A stretch of DNA of 15,216 bases from the NCBI GenBank assembly GCA_030432015.1, contig JAUIHJ010000087.1, positions 1 through 15,216 on the forward strand, given 5' to 3'. The notes under the pieces are model-generated. The model was not told where the DNA came from. It did no database searches and was given only the letters and a program-made list of their open reading frames with translations. The position numbers and the translations under genes are program-made. Shown piece by piece: positions 15,169-15,216 of the stretch; the stretch's first letter is position 1; every line of letters begins with the position of its first letter. This DNA comes from a bacterium (lineage in GTDB: Bacteria; Planctomycetota; Planctomycetia; Pirellulales; Pirellulaceae).

Positions 15169-15216
15169 ATGACCGAGAACGAGGTTGCGAAGGCGATTGT
15201 TGATGTGGCGTATCAG
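15169..15216 (+). CDS. N-terminus of a GxxExxY-family (PDDEXK_3) protein, cut by window edge
   Basis: Only 16 codons lie in the window: MTENEVAKAIVDVAYQ, with the frame open to the edge. This is very close to the usual opening of GxxExxY proteins, which run on into a segment like IHxxLGPGLLExVYE; these are short proteins of about 130 residues assigned to the PD-(D/E)XK nuclease-like superfamily, of unknown role. A purine-rich AGAGAGA at 15157-15163 precedes the ATG by five bases. An ATG at 15164 is followed at once by a stop and is not used. The gene is the only one on the plus strand and diverges from the GHL10-like gene. The call rests on a short match from memory plus the upstream motif. 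Confidence 0.65.
   Translation, partial: MTENEVAKAIVDVAYQ

Noticed and set aside
14511..15203. Plus-strand frame of 230 codons reaching near the right edge
   Set aside because: It overlaps the GHL10-like gene antisense and runs through its promoter region; the product shows no domain, and the last part conflicts with the GxxExxY start in another frame.
1..15216. tRNA, rRNA, CRISPR array, insertion sequence or phage genes
   Set aside because: None was seen: no cloverleaf-like or rRNA-like segments, no regularly spaced repeats, and no transposase, integrase or phage structural motifs.

Overview
The window looks like part of a planctomycete chromosome, probably the Pirellulales or a relative. 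The reasons are moderately high GC, wide gene spacing, few strong ribosome sites, several secreted sugar-active proteins, and at the left edge the opening of a PVC-type 'membrane-bound dehydrogenase' domain joined to VCBS/FG-GAP-like repeats. The lineage is inferred from gene content; there is no rRNA or other marker. Eight genes are supported: seven on the minus strand and one partial gene on the plus strand at the right edge.

Reading the minus strand from the right. A secreted glycoside-hydrolase-like protein of the GHL10/COG1649 type (14927-13782) is followed by a 378-base gap with several short repeats. Next comes a tight three-gene unit: a small membrane protein of YqiJ/NfeD type with a strongly acidic segment (13403-12768), a YqiK-like flotillin (12757-10598), and a giant AAA+ ATPase of 1801 residues (10490-5085) of the DUF3686 type, which databases tend to label 'DNA repair ATPase'. 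After it lie a HIT-family nucleotide hydrolase (4942-4553), a stand-alone receiver protein (4210-3698), a secreted GH62-type alpha-L-arabinofuranosidase (3398-2301), and a large secreted protein cut by the left edge (2182 to beyond 1). That last protein combines a polysaccharide-deacetylase-like domain, VCBS-like repeats and the start of the PVC dehydrogenase-like domain.

At the right edge a plus-strand gene begins at 15169. Only 16 codons are present, but they match the usual opening of GxxExxY (PDDEXK_3) proteins. Just upstream is a GCGCGAAGTCGCAAAG-type segment resembling sequences that I recall in front of this family.

The most interesting unit is the YqiJ-flotillin-ATPase operon. By analogy with other SPFH proteins, the flotillin could build a membrane-attached cage or platform with the YqiJ/NfeD-type protein as its partner, and the giant ATPase could act on or be recruited by it. 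Its real task is not known to me, and 'DNA repair' is poorly supported by what can be seen. The outer genes (GH62, deacetylase-like, GHL10-like) suggest a polysaccharide-degrading lifestyle but do not appear to be part of this operon.
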